From the NCBI GenBank assembly GCA_036401395.1, contig DASWUZ010000166.1, positions 1 through 13,523 of the forward strand: a stretch of 13,523 nt of DNA. The letters run 5' to 3'. Below, piece by piece: positions 1 to 5,687 of the stretch (position 1 is the first letter of the stretch; each line of letters opens with the position of its first letter). The translations under genes and the position numbers were made by a program. The DNA comes from DASWUZ01 sp036401395 (lineage in GTDB: Bacteria; Acidobacteriota; Terriglobia; Terriglobales; Acidobacteriaceae). The notes beneath the pieces were generated by a model, which did not search any database, was not told where the DNA came from, and worked only from the letters and a program-made list of their open reading frames with translations.

Positions 1-674
1 CGCTCGAAGAACGGCGCTCCACCCCAAAGCACTACCGGCGTTGCCAGCGCGAACTGTAGCCATGAGAGAGTGCGGGGCCCGATCCAATGCAGGATGGGCT
101 GGCTCGGCAACACGTCGGAGACCATCAGGGCCAAAAGGGGAAGGGTGAGACCCACCCCGCTCCAGAAGCGCCTGGTCATGCTGTCGAGTTCCGGGTTTCC
201 ATCATCTGCGGTCGATTCCCGCAGCTCCAGAGCCATGCCGCAGATGGGGCAGCTTCCCGGCCCGTCCCGGCTGATCTGAGGATGCATCGGGCAGGTCCAA
301 TCCACCTTCGCCGAAAGCACGGGGCCTTCGCGGTCGAGCGCCATGCCGCACTTCCGGCAGGGCCCCGGCTTTCCCTCTCGCACCTCAGGGTCCATCGGGC
401 AGGTGTAAACAGCTCCCACGGGGATCGATTTCGAGGCGGATCCGACAAGGACGGAGGCGGCGGACGCAAGGGGGGCGGCCGTACTCTCCGCGGGCCGCCG
501 GTATCCATCCGCGAACCTGGCAGGGTCGGCCTCGTACTTCTTCAGGCACGAGGCCCCGCAGAAGTAGAAGGTCTTCCCCTTGAAGTACGCCTTGTTCTTC
601 GCCTTCGCCGGATCGACAGTCATCCCGCAGACCGGGTCGATGATCGGCGGAGGAACCTGCACGGTACTTGCCAT
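1..674 (-). CDS. copA: Copper-type P1B ATPase, N-terminal part (runs off left edge)
   Basis: This is the first 224 residues of a heavy-metal-translocating P-type ATPase, which in this family exports Cu(I) across the inner membrane using ATP. A YHS domain comes first (about residues 12-54, DPVCGM, then FCGASCLKKY). Two heavy-metal-binding motifs follow at about 90-114 (YTCPMDPEV...CGMAL) and 126-149 (WTCPMHPQI...CPICGMALE). The first two membrane segments lie at about 168-186 and 203-219, ending in the family-typical TPVVLWGGAPFFE. The classical HMA domain (GMxCxxC) is absent. The ATG at 674 is chosen because AAGGA lies 6 bases upstream; an ATG at 681 is in another frame. The catalytic DKTGT loop lies outside the window. 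Sampled lines are 65-70% G+C, higher than the neighbouring toxin gene. The family is certain; the metal is inferred as copper, with silver also possible. Confidence 0.9.
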   Translation of the reverse strand, partial: MASTVQVPPPIIDPVCGMTVDPAKAKNKAYFKGKTFYFCGASCLKKYEADPARFADGYRRPAESTAAPLASAASVLVGSASKSIPVGAVYTCPMDPEVREGKPGPCRKCGMALDREGPVLSAKVDWTCPMHPQISRDGPGSCPICGMALELRESTADDGNPELDSMTRRFWSGVGLTLPLLALMVSDVLPSQPILHWIGPRTLSWLQFALATPVVLWGGAPFFE

Positions 675-732
675 GGGACATCCTTCGCCACGAAAAGCTG
701 GAATCAAGCGCTGAACAAATTACAACACCTTG

Positions 733-749
733 CGAGACAAATATTCTCG
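733..749. promoter_or_regulatory. Inverted repeat upstream of copA, possible operator
   Basis: CGAGA (733-737) and TCTCG (745-749) form a perfect 5-base inverted repeat around an AT-rich 7-base spacer. It lies 59 bases upstream of the copA start, in a 263-base gap between copA and the antitoxin gene that otherwise shows no gene. Copper ATPase genes are usually under metal-responsive control, so a binding site is expected here. This repeat does not match a named operator (CueR, CsoR or CopY) that I can recognise. It is weak evidence, and a chance repeat is quite possible. Confidence 0.25.
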
Positions 750-888
750 AATAACATTCTTACGGCGTAGATCATACATACCCTTCACGGGGGCGGCGCA
801 AACCCGGAGAAGCGCCCACAAACCTCGAGATGCACTTGCAGAAAGCACGCAAAGAAGCAATCCCTGATGCTTCCATCCTGGTCGCAAT

Positions 889-922
889 TTGACGTGATAT
901 CATAATGAAGTAACGATATCAT
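889..922 (+). promoter_or_regulatory. Probable promoter/operator of the toxin-antitoxin pair
   Basis: A TTGACG -35-like box sits at 889-894. Just downstream are two direct copies of GATATCAT (896-903 and 915-922), 19 bases apart from start to start, so nearly on the same helix face. Each copy contains the palindrome GATATC. Candidate -10 sequences such as TAACGA (911-916) are weak and overlap the second copy. The block ends 15 bases before the antitoxin ATG. Ribbon-helix-helix antitoxins of the FitA/VapB type usually repress their own operon by binding such repeated sites, so autoregulation is inferred. Confidence 0.45.
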
Positions 923-937
923 CGACTGGGGTTGCGT

Positions 938-1174
938 ATGCCAGCAGTGACCATCAGGAACCTGTCCGAAGAGACACACCGTGCGCTCAAATGCCGAGCG
1001 GATTTGAATGGCAACAGTACGGAGGCCGAGATTCGCGCAATCCTGGACGACGCTGTACGGCCAGCTAGCCGGATAAAGGTGGGCACGGAACTTGCTAAGT
1101 TTGGAAAGGACTTCAGATATGAACTCGCTTTTGAACGTGATACTCGCCCACCTGAGCCGGCGGAGTTCGATTGA
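938..1174 (+). CDS. vapB: FitA/VapB-type ribbon-helix-helix antitoxin
   Basis: This 78-residue protein begins MPAVTIRNLSEETHRALK, followed by NSTEAEIRAIL at about 26-36. That is the FitA-like ribbon-helix-helix fold: a DNA-contacting strand, then two helices that dimerise. The acidic, proline-rich C-terminal tail (about residues 45-78) is where this family binds and blocks the PIN-domain toxin. The ATG at 938 is preferred over an in-frame TTG at 932, because the family starts with this M-x-x-(V/I)-T-I-R pattern and GGGG lies 7 bases upstream. The stop overlaps the toxin start (TTGA), so the pair is translationally coupled. It probably neutralises the toxin and represses the operon together with it. 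Assignment to the family is firm; the toxin's cellular target is unknown. Confidence 0.9.
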   Translation: MPAVTIRNLSEETHRALKCRADLNGNSTEAEIRAILDDAVRPASRIKVGTELAKFGKDFRYELAFERDTRPPEPAEFD

Positions 1175-1590
1175 TCATCCTTGACACCAATGTCATATCG
1201 GAGCCCACAAAACAAAGAGGCAACCCCGCCGTCCATGCATGGCTTGACCGGCAGATGACCGAGACACTCTACATCACAGCAACGAGTCTTTCCGAACTCC
1301 TGACTGGGATCGAGTTGATTCAGGCTGGAAAGCGAAAAGATATTCTAGCGGCTTCCGTGACAGCTTTGATAGATAGATTGTTCGGATCGCGAGTGCTCGC
1401 ATTTGACCAACAAGCTGCTGGCAACTATGCCAAGGTCGTAGGGCGGACAAGGTCGAATGGATACACGATTTCAGTGACAGACGCTCAAATAGCGGCCATT
1501 GCCGCAATCCACGGCTTCACTGTAGCCACGCGTGACACTGCTCCCTTCCTGGCCGCAGGCACTCCAGTCCTCAATCCGTGGATAGCCTGA
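1171..1590 (+). CDS. vapC: FitB/VapC-type PIN-domain ribonuclease toxin
   Basis: This is a 139-residue PIN-domain protein, full length for VapC/FitB toxins, which cleave RNA with Mg2+ or Mn2+. The four acidic metal ligands are all visible: D5 (ILDTNVISE), E42 (SLSELLTGI), D104 (SVTDAQIAAIA) and D122 (ATRDTAPF). The C-terminal NPW motif is typical of FitB. The start is TTG at 1171, overlapping the antitoxin stop by four bases. An ATG start is lacking, but MIILDTNVISE is the canonical N-terminus, so TTG is trusted. A rare start plus coupling should keep toxin output below antitoxin output. The gene ends 7 bases from the convergent phosphatase gene with no terminator visible. A sampled line is about 45% G+C, low for this window, which would fit horizontal transfer. 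The active site is intact, so it is probably functional. Confidence 0.93.
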   Translation: MIILDTNVISEPTKQRGNPAVHAWLDRQMTETLYITATSLSELLTGIELIQAGKRKDILAASVTALIDRLFGSRVLAFDQQAAGNYAKVVGRTRSNGYTISVTDAQIAAIAAIHGFTVATRDTAPFLAAGTPVLNPWIA

Positions 1591-1597
1591 TGCGTTT

Positions 1598-2302
1598 TTA
1601 AGATGAAGTCAACACCCTCATCGCCTCAATCCACTCCAAGGCCGAATCCACTAGACAATCCGCGGGAACATCTTCCAGCGTGTGCGGCGACAGACCGAAC
1701 CGGCATCCCAGCGCCCACGCCCCTGCATTCCTCGCCGTCAAAATGTCTACTCCGGAGTCGCCAATCATCAATGTCTCCCGAGGTGTGACTCCCGCCTCGC
1801 GAATCAGCGCATCGAGGCCAGCCGGATCAGGCTTCTTCGTGGCAAAACTATTGCCGCCGTAGATTTTGAAAAAATATGGCGTCAGCCCAAGTGCATCGCA
1901 GATCGCTTCGGAAGGGCCGATGGGCTTGTTTGTTAGCACCGCCATTGCGCGTTCGCGCCCATCCGGACCGGACCGCAGCACCTCAAGCGCCTCGATGACT
2001 CCGGGATAAACACGCGTGTAATCAAGCTTGTGTTCGCGATAATAATCCAGGAAACAATTCAGCGCGCTGTCTACATAACTCTCATCGGCGGGGTCTCCCA
2101 GCGCGCGTCGCACCAGCATCCCTGCCCCATCCCCGATATAAGAGGCGATGACCGTTTCGGGCAGCGGCTTGCGATCAAATTGCACCAGCATGGCATTAAC
2201 CGAGTTGCTCAAATCGCGGCTTGAATCAATCAGCGTTCCATCTAAATCAAACACCAGCAACCGAAGATCGGCGATGGGTAGCTCGTTGAGGCGGTAGACC
2301 AT
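1598..2302 (-). CDS. gph: HAD-family phosphoglycolate phosphatase
   Basis: This 234-residue protein is of usual length for Gph, a cytosolic enzyme that dephosphorylates 2-phosphoglycolate, for instance the product of DNA 3'-end repair. All HAD motifs are present: motif I FDLDGTLIDS with nucleophile D19 and D21, motif II T124 (VLTNKP), motif III K157 (TKKPDP), and motif IV D182/D186 (IGDSGVD). The helical cap lies at about 28-98. The ATG at 2302 is the first possible start because an in-frame TAA lies two codons upstream. AAGGA directly abuts it with no spacer, which is an odd ribosome site. The gene stands alone: it converges on the toxin gene at its 3' end and diverges from the zinc-ribbon gene across 146 bases. 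The HAD class is certain. Gph rather than another HAD phosphatase (such as pyrophosphatase PpaX) is likely but not proven. Confidence 0.85.
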   Translation of the reverse strand: MVYRLNELPIADLRLLVFDLDGTLIDSSRDLSNSVNAMLVQFDRKPLPETVIASYIGDGAGMLVRRALGDPADESYVDSALNCFLDYYREHKLDYTRVYPGVIEALEVLRSGPDGRERAMAVLTNKPIGPSEAICDALGLTPYFFKIYGGNSFATKKPDPAGLDALIREAGVTPRETLMIGDSGVDILTARNAGAWALGCRFGLSPHTLEDVPADCLVDSALEWIEAMRVLTSS

Positions 2303-2448
2303 TCCTTAAGCTTAAAGGAGCATAGCCTAACCAGCAGCCTTTACCTTTATGCACCTGGTTACTACCCATCTTCCGTCATGCAGTTAGCGGTCATCCGCCT
2401 CCTAAAACCGATACCATCGCGGTAAGATAGATCAGAGTTGGTGAAAGT

Positions 2449-2724
2449 ATGCCGAAGACCCATCGTCATGAGGAAGAGCGCGCTGACCTGGTATGCAAGA
2501 ACTGCGAGTATCCCCAGATGAGGCGTGTACGCCGGCAGGGTTGGTGGGAGCGCGAATTTTTTCCCCGTCTGGGCTTTTACCCCTGGGAGTGCATCGATTG
2601 CCGCCAGATCACGATGCACAGACTAAGGAAGGCTCCCAACTCGCTGTACGCCGAACATCCAGTTAGGTCGCAGGCTGATCTGGATGCTGTTTCGGCGGAA
2701 ATAATGGATGCGCCGCCTAAATAA
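2449..2724 (+). CDS. Small zinc-ribbon protein of unknown function
   Basis: This predicted 91-residue soluble protein has two CxxC knuckles, C16-C19 (VCKNC) and C48-C51 (ECIDC), spaced as in a zinc ribbon. The stretch between them is basic and aromatic (RRVRRQGWWEREFFPRLGF), a layout seen in short bacterial zinc-ribbon proteins that have no assigned role. The C-terminal 35 or so residues show no recognised domain. The ATG at 2449 has GGTGAAAG just upstream. The preceding 146-base gap, shared with the divergent phosphatase gene, shows only a 10-base palindrome, TTAAGCTTAA (2306-2315). The gene converges on the M24-type gene 31 bases away. The cysteine pairs and ribosome site support a real gene. 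The function is not known to me; a nucleic-acid-binding or rubredoxin-like role would be a guess. Confidence 0.7.
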   Translation: MPKTHRHEEERADLVCKNCEYPQMRRVRRQGWWEREFFPRLGFYPWECIDCRQITMHRLRKAPNSLYAEHPVRSQADLDAVSAEIMDAPPK

Positions 2725-2755
2725 TCTGGCGTTTTGCTGCACTTCCCCATCAAGC

Positions 2756-3934
2756 CTAATCCTGCACGAGCACGCCAGCAGAACGATACGACTTCGCTCC
2801 AACCTGTGTCTCAACAACTGGAAGATCGGGGGTAGCAGTCAGGCACTCGATTTGCCCGTCGAGCAGCAGCACGGTATCCTCAACCTTCGCGCCGCGAAGG
2901 CTAGGGTTCCACGCAAATCCTTGTGCATTGACGACTACGTTAGTTCCGCGCGGCGTCGCCAACCACTCCCGCTCGCCATATCCGCAAGCGCCGCCCTGGT
3001 GATGAAGTTCTTCCTCTCCACCGGATCCGGCCGTCTGATACGCCGCTTTTGCTACGGAGAAAAGTTCCCCGGAAGTCGCCCCGACTTGGGTCGCATGAAG
3101 CAACGCCGCATTTACCTCTGCGGCTCCAGCAAACCCCGCCAGCAAACCGTCTGGCACCGCGCCAAAATGCACAAACCGGGTGATTGAAATCGCCAGCCCC
3201 CACTTGCGCGTGCACAGGTTAAGCATGCCGTACTTCTTCAAAGAAGCACCGCGGGCGACAGCGTGTTTGTACCTGAAGATCCGCTCGTCCACTGCCATCA
3301 ATAGCACCGAAGGAAGTATGCCCTCGGACAAGAGTGCGTCCGAGACCATCCCCTCCATCTCGAACTCCGTCACCACCGGCTCAAGCTGCGTTAACACTTT
3401 CGAGGTGGCTGCGGCTGTGCGTGCTCCAAGCCACCGATACCGCGAAATCTCGGCCCGGGTCAGACTGGCTCGCAGCCCTCCCAGTCCGACAACGTCAAAG
3501 TTCGCGGTCGCACTGTCAGTGCCGATCTTGCCCGTGCCACCAGCGAGCCTGCGGGCCTCTGCAACCGCCCGGTCTTCATACCAGGGAAACAGCACGGGCT
3601 CGTAATCAAGATTGGCAAATTCCTCAGCTGCAAGGCGCGGCGCTTCGTTCTTCGTCGTGAGATAAAATTTGCGGCCATCGCGCGTAATCAGCAGCGATGC
3701 CACGCCGGTCTCTCCAGGTATGAGTACACGGACCTCCGCCTGCCCCGCAGTCGCCCACGCGATATTCTCGCTTCGCCGCAGCAGCAACGCATCGAGACCA
3801 GATTCGGCAAACAGTGCATCGAGACGCGAATACTTCTCGCGCAGCTCGGCGGCCAATGCATCGTCAGTAACTATCTGCTCGTCGGTGCGAATGAGTTTGG
3901 AGCGAATCAGCTTGCTCTCATCTCCTGCGGGCAT
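2756..3934 (-). CDS. M24-fold (aminopeptidase P/creatinase-like) protein, metal site degenerate
   Basis: This is a 392-residue protein with the two-domain layout of aminopeptidase P and creatinase: an N-terminal creatinase domain (about 35-165, with LLRRSENIAWATAG) and a C-terminal 'pita-bread' domain (about 168-385). By my hand alignment to aminopeptidase P, several of the five dinuclear metal ligands are changed. The first Asp becomes N239 (LNLCTRKWG). The second becomes S250 (AISITRF, where SDITR is expected). The first Glu becomes N343 (WNPS, where EPG is expected). H311/H312 (LHHQGGACGY) and E352 (KVEDTV) remain. Metal-dependent peptidase activity is therefore doubtful; creatinase itself uses this fold without metal. 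The start has GGAG 6 bases upstream. It is the last gene of the sugar operon, 20 bases after the isomerase, so a role in that pathway is inferred. Databases would probably call it a metallopeptidase, which may mislead. Confidence 0.8.
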   Translation of the reverse strand: MPAGDESKLIRSKLIRTDEQIVTDDALAAELREKYSRLDALFAESGLDALLLRRSENIAWATAGQAEVRVLIPGETGVASLLITRDGRKFYLTTKNEAPRLAAEEFANLDYEPVLFPWYEDRAVAEARRLAGGTGKIGTDSATANFDVVGLGGLRASLTRAEISRYRWLGARTAAATSKVLTQLEPVVTEFEMEGMVSDALLSEGILPSVLLMAVDERIFRYKHAVARGASLKKYGMLNLCTRKWGLAISITRFVHFGAVPDGLLAGFAGAAEVNAALLHATQVGATSGELFSVAKAAYQTAGSGGEEELHHQGGACGYGEREWLATPRGTNVVVNAQGFAWNPSLRGAKVEDTVLLLDGQIECLTATPDLPVVETQVGAKSYRSAGVLVQD

Positions 3935-3954
3935 CGCTATCTCCGAGGTACAGA

Positions 3955-5388
3955 CTAGTCCTCTAGCTCAGGGTGATAGTGACTCTGGAATCCCAGATAA
4001 CGGACCGCAGCCTCGTGAATGGCGGGGGCAGTCTCTGAGAAATTTGCCGCAACGTGATGTTCAAACCCCTCGCGGCAGATATATTTCAACAGCGATTGCA
4101 TCTTCGGAATCTCAACCACACCCGCGCCGCCAAAGGTCTCCAGCGGATCGTCGGTAAACCGCCCCTGGCCGGTGTAGCCGCGAATCACGCCATGCTGATC
4201 GTCCGTCGAGTAGCGCGCATAACTCATCGCCCCCGCCTTCACATGACCCACGCAGGTACCGAAGGTATTTTCCTTGCCCACCGTGCCCGCGATAATCGCC
4301 TGGAAATCCATCTTGACGTTGACTTCGCGGAAGAAATGCTTTGGCAGGTTGGAACAGTGGAAGCAGACTGCCTTATTCGGGTCGTCGCCGTAGTTATTGT
4401 TCCAGTCCAGCAGCGCGCTCGGAGTTCCCGACGCGAGAGCAAGCATATGCATGCTCAGGGTACCTGGCACGTCCACTTCGCAGGCGCTTGGAATCAGCTC
4501 CTGGCTCATCATGCTCATGATTGTGCAAGGCACGACGCCGAAATACTCTTCGAGCGATGTCCAGCACTGGACCGCACTGATATCAAGATGGTTCTTCGTC
4601 ATCCACGTATCGATCACCGTGCCCAGCTTCGCCATCTTTAGCAGAGCGGCCTCCGGGATGTCTGTGGTGGTCACATATTTCTTTATGGCCGCGAGCTTGG
4701 CCTGCGCGCCGTCGTCGTTGTCCTGCAGCCGGTTGATGCGGCCGAGTATCTCTGAAAGGTCGATGGGATCGACGGTGATGCCATGCTCTTCATAGAGGCG
4801 TTCGCTATAGCGAACAGTATTGAACGCCCCCGGGCGAGCGCCTATCGCGCCGATGCGAAGGTTCTTCAGTCCGCGCACCACCCTGCAGACCGATGCAAAC
4901 CATGCCAGGTCGCTTCGAAAATTTTCGGACGCTGGGTCGACCGTGTGCAGCTTCGTCAGGGAGTAAGGAATGTTGTACTGCATCAGGTTGTTGCAGATCG
5001 ACATTTTGCCGCAGAAGCTGTCGCGGCGAAAAGCGATCGTCATGTTGCTGGTGCGATCGGGCGTGGCCTGGATGAGCACCGGCACGCGCAGACCCGAGAG
5101 TCGCAGTGCATCGGCGATGCCGCGCTCTTCGCCGAAGTTCGGCAGGGTCACGATGATTCCGTCGATCTCTTCAGCGTGCTGCTTGAAGAGCTCGGCACAA
5201 ATCAGCGCTTCGTCGTAGGTCTCGACAGCGCCGTAGGAGGTCTGTTCCTCGCTGGTGACGATAGGGGTGATGCCCGCAAGCTGTAGAGCGGCAATCATCT
5301 GTTCGCGGCCCGTTTTTGCGAGGTGATGTGGAAAAAAGCCGCGATTGCCGACAATAATTCCGAAGGTAAGCGCCTTCTGCGTAGCCAT
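3955..5388 (-). CDS. L-fucose/L-arabinose isomerase family protein
   Basis: This is a 477-residue aldose-ketose isomerase of the fucose-isomerase superfamily (COG2407-like). It is not close to E. coli AraA by eye. Probable Mn2+ ligands can be picked out: E304 (ACEVDVPG), D328 (LLDWNNNYG) and H444 or H445 (FEHHVAANF). The spacing of 24 residues between E304 and D328 equals that between E337 and D361 in E. coli FucI. Other family marks are the GIDADAL-like IADALRLSGLRVPV (91-104), CFHCSNLPKHF (342-352) and GTVGKENTFGTCVGHVKAG (368-386). The start is ATG 5388, after which family similarity begins. A longer reading to 5505 would overlap the small membrane gene. It lies 25 bases after that gene and 20 before the M24 gene. 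With araD in the same operon, L-arabinose to L-ribulose is the likely reaction; L-fucose or another aldose remains possible. Confidence 0.85.
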   Translation of the reverse strand: MATQKALTFGIIVGNRGFFPHHLAKTGREQMIAALQLAGITPIVTSEEQTSYGAVETYDEALICAELFKQHAEEIDGIIVTLPNFGEERGIADALRLSGLRVPVLIQATPDRTSNMTIAFRRDSFCGKMSICNNLMQYNIPYSLTKLHTVDPASENFRSDLAWFASVCRVVRGLKNLRIGAIGARPGAFNTVRYSERLYEEHGITVDPIDLSEILGRINRLQDNDDGAQAKLAAIKKYVTTTDIPEAALLKMAKLGTVIDTWMTKNHLDISAVQCWTSLEEYFGVVPCTIMSMMSQELIPSACEVDVPGTLSMHMLALASGTPSALLDWNNNYGDDPNKAVCFHCSNLPKHFFREVNVKMDFQAIIAGTVGKENTFGTCVGHVKAGAMSYARYSTDDQHGVIRGYTGQGRFTDDPLETFGGAGVVEIPKMQSLLKYICREGFEHHVAANFSETAPAIHEAAVRYLGFQSHYHPELED

Positions 5389-5413
5389 AGACTTTCTAGT
5401 CTCCCGAATCGTT

Positions 5414-5629
5414 CTATTTCTTGGCTGGATTGAAACGCAGGCAGTAGAACGCCCCAAGCGCCAGCATGATCGCACCCCACCAGATGGGCGCATGCAAATG
5501 CACAAGCACTACGTTCGCCATGTTTCCTGAAACGTACTCGTAAATCCCGTAACCGAGGATGAGCACTCCATAAATGGCCAGGAGTACGCCGATAAAGAAC
5601 CAGATCGAAATTGAGCCTTCGGAGTGCAT
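5414..5629 (-). CDS. Small two-helix membrane protein, possible symporter partner
   Basis: This 71-residue protein has two hydrophobic helices, about residues 8-32 (IWFFIGVLLAIYGVLILGYG) and 47-64 (APIWWGAIMLALGAFYCL). The short loop between them contains two His (LVHLHAP), and the C-terminus is basic (RFNPAKK), so both ends are probably cytoplasmic. AGGAAGGGG lies just upstream of the ATG, a strong ribosome site. It sits 58 bases after the symporter gene and 25 before the isomerase gene, within the same transcript. Some sodium:solute symporters have small two-helix partners (DUF4212 and DUF485/YjcH types), so a similar accessory role is plausible. I do not recognise the family itself, and the role is inferred from position only. 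Confidence 0.8.
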   Translation of the reverse strand: MHSEGSISIWFFIGVLLAIYGVLILGYGIYEYVSGNMANVVLVHLHAPIWWGAIMLALGAFYCLRFNPAKK

Positions 5630-5687
5630 AATCCCCTTCCTGTCCTGCTGCTGCCTGCCACGTCAACTGCCCAACATTTGCGCCGGG

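Noticed and set aside
385..681. 98-codon minus-strand frame starting at ATG 681
   Set aside because: It lies in a different frame from the copper ATPase. The frame starting at 674 gives DPVCGM and the CxxC motifs, this one gives none.
87..770. 227-codon plus-strand open frame opposite the copper ATPase
   Set aside because: The minus strand encodes a clear YHS and metal-binding N-terminus through the same bases; the plus-strand product is Arg/Pro-rich with no recognisable domain.
2362..2619. 85-codon minus-strand frame opposite the zinc-ribbon gene
   Set aside because: No domain or good ribosome site; the plus-strand frame has paired CxxC motifs and a plausible ribosome site.
2693..2717. GGCGG/CCGCC hairpin at the end of the zinc-ribbon gene as a terminator
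   Set aside because: Only five pairs with a 14-base loop lying inside the coding sequence, and no T run follows directly.
5389..5505. 39-residue N-terminal extension of the isomerase
   Set aside because: It would overlap the small membrane protein gene in another frame and has no similarity to the family. ATG 5388 fits better.
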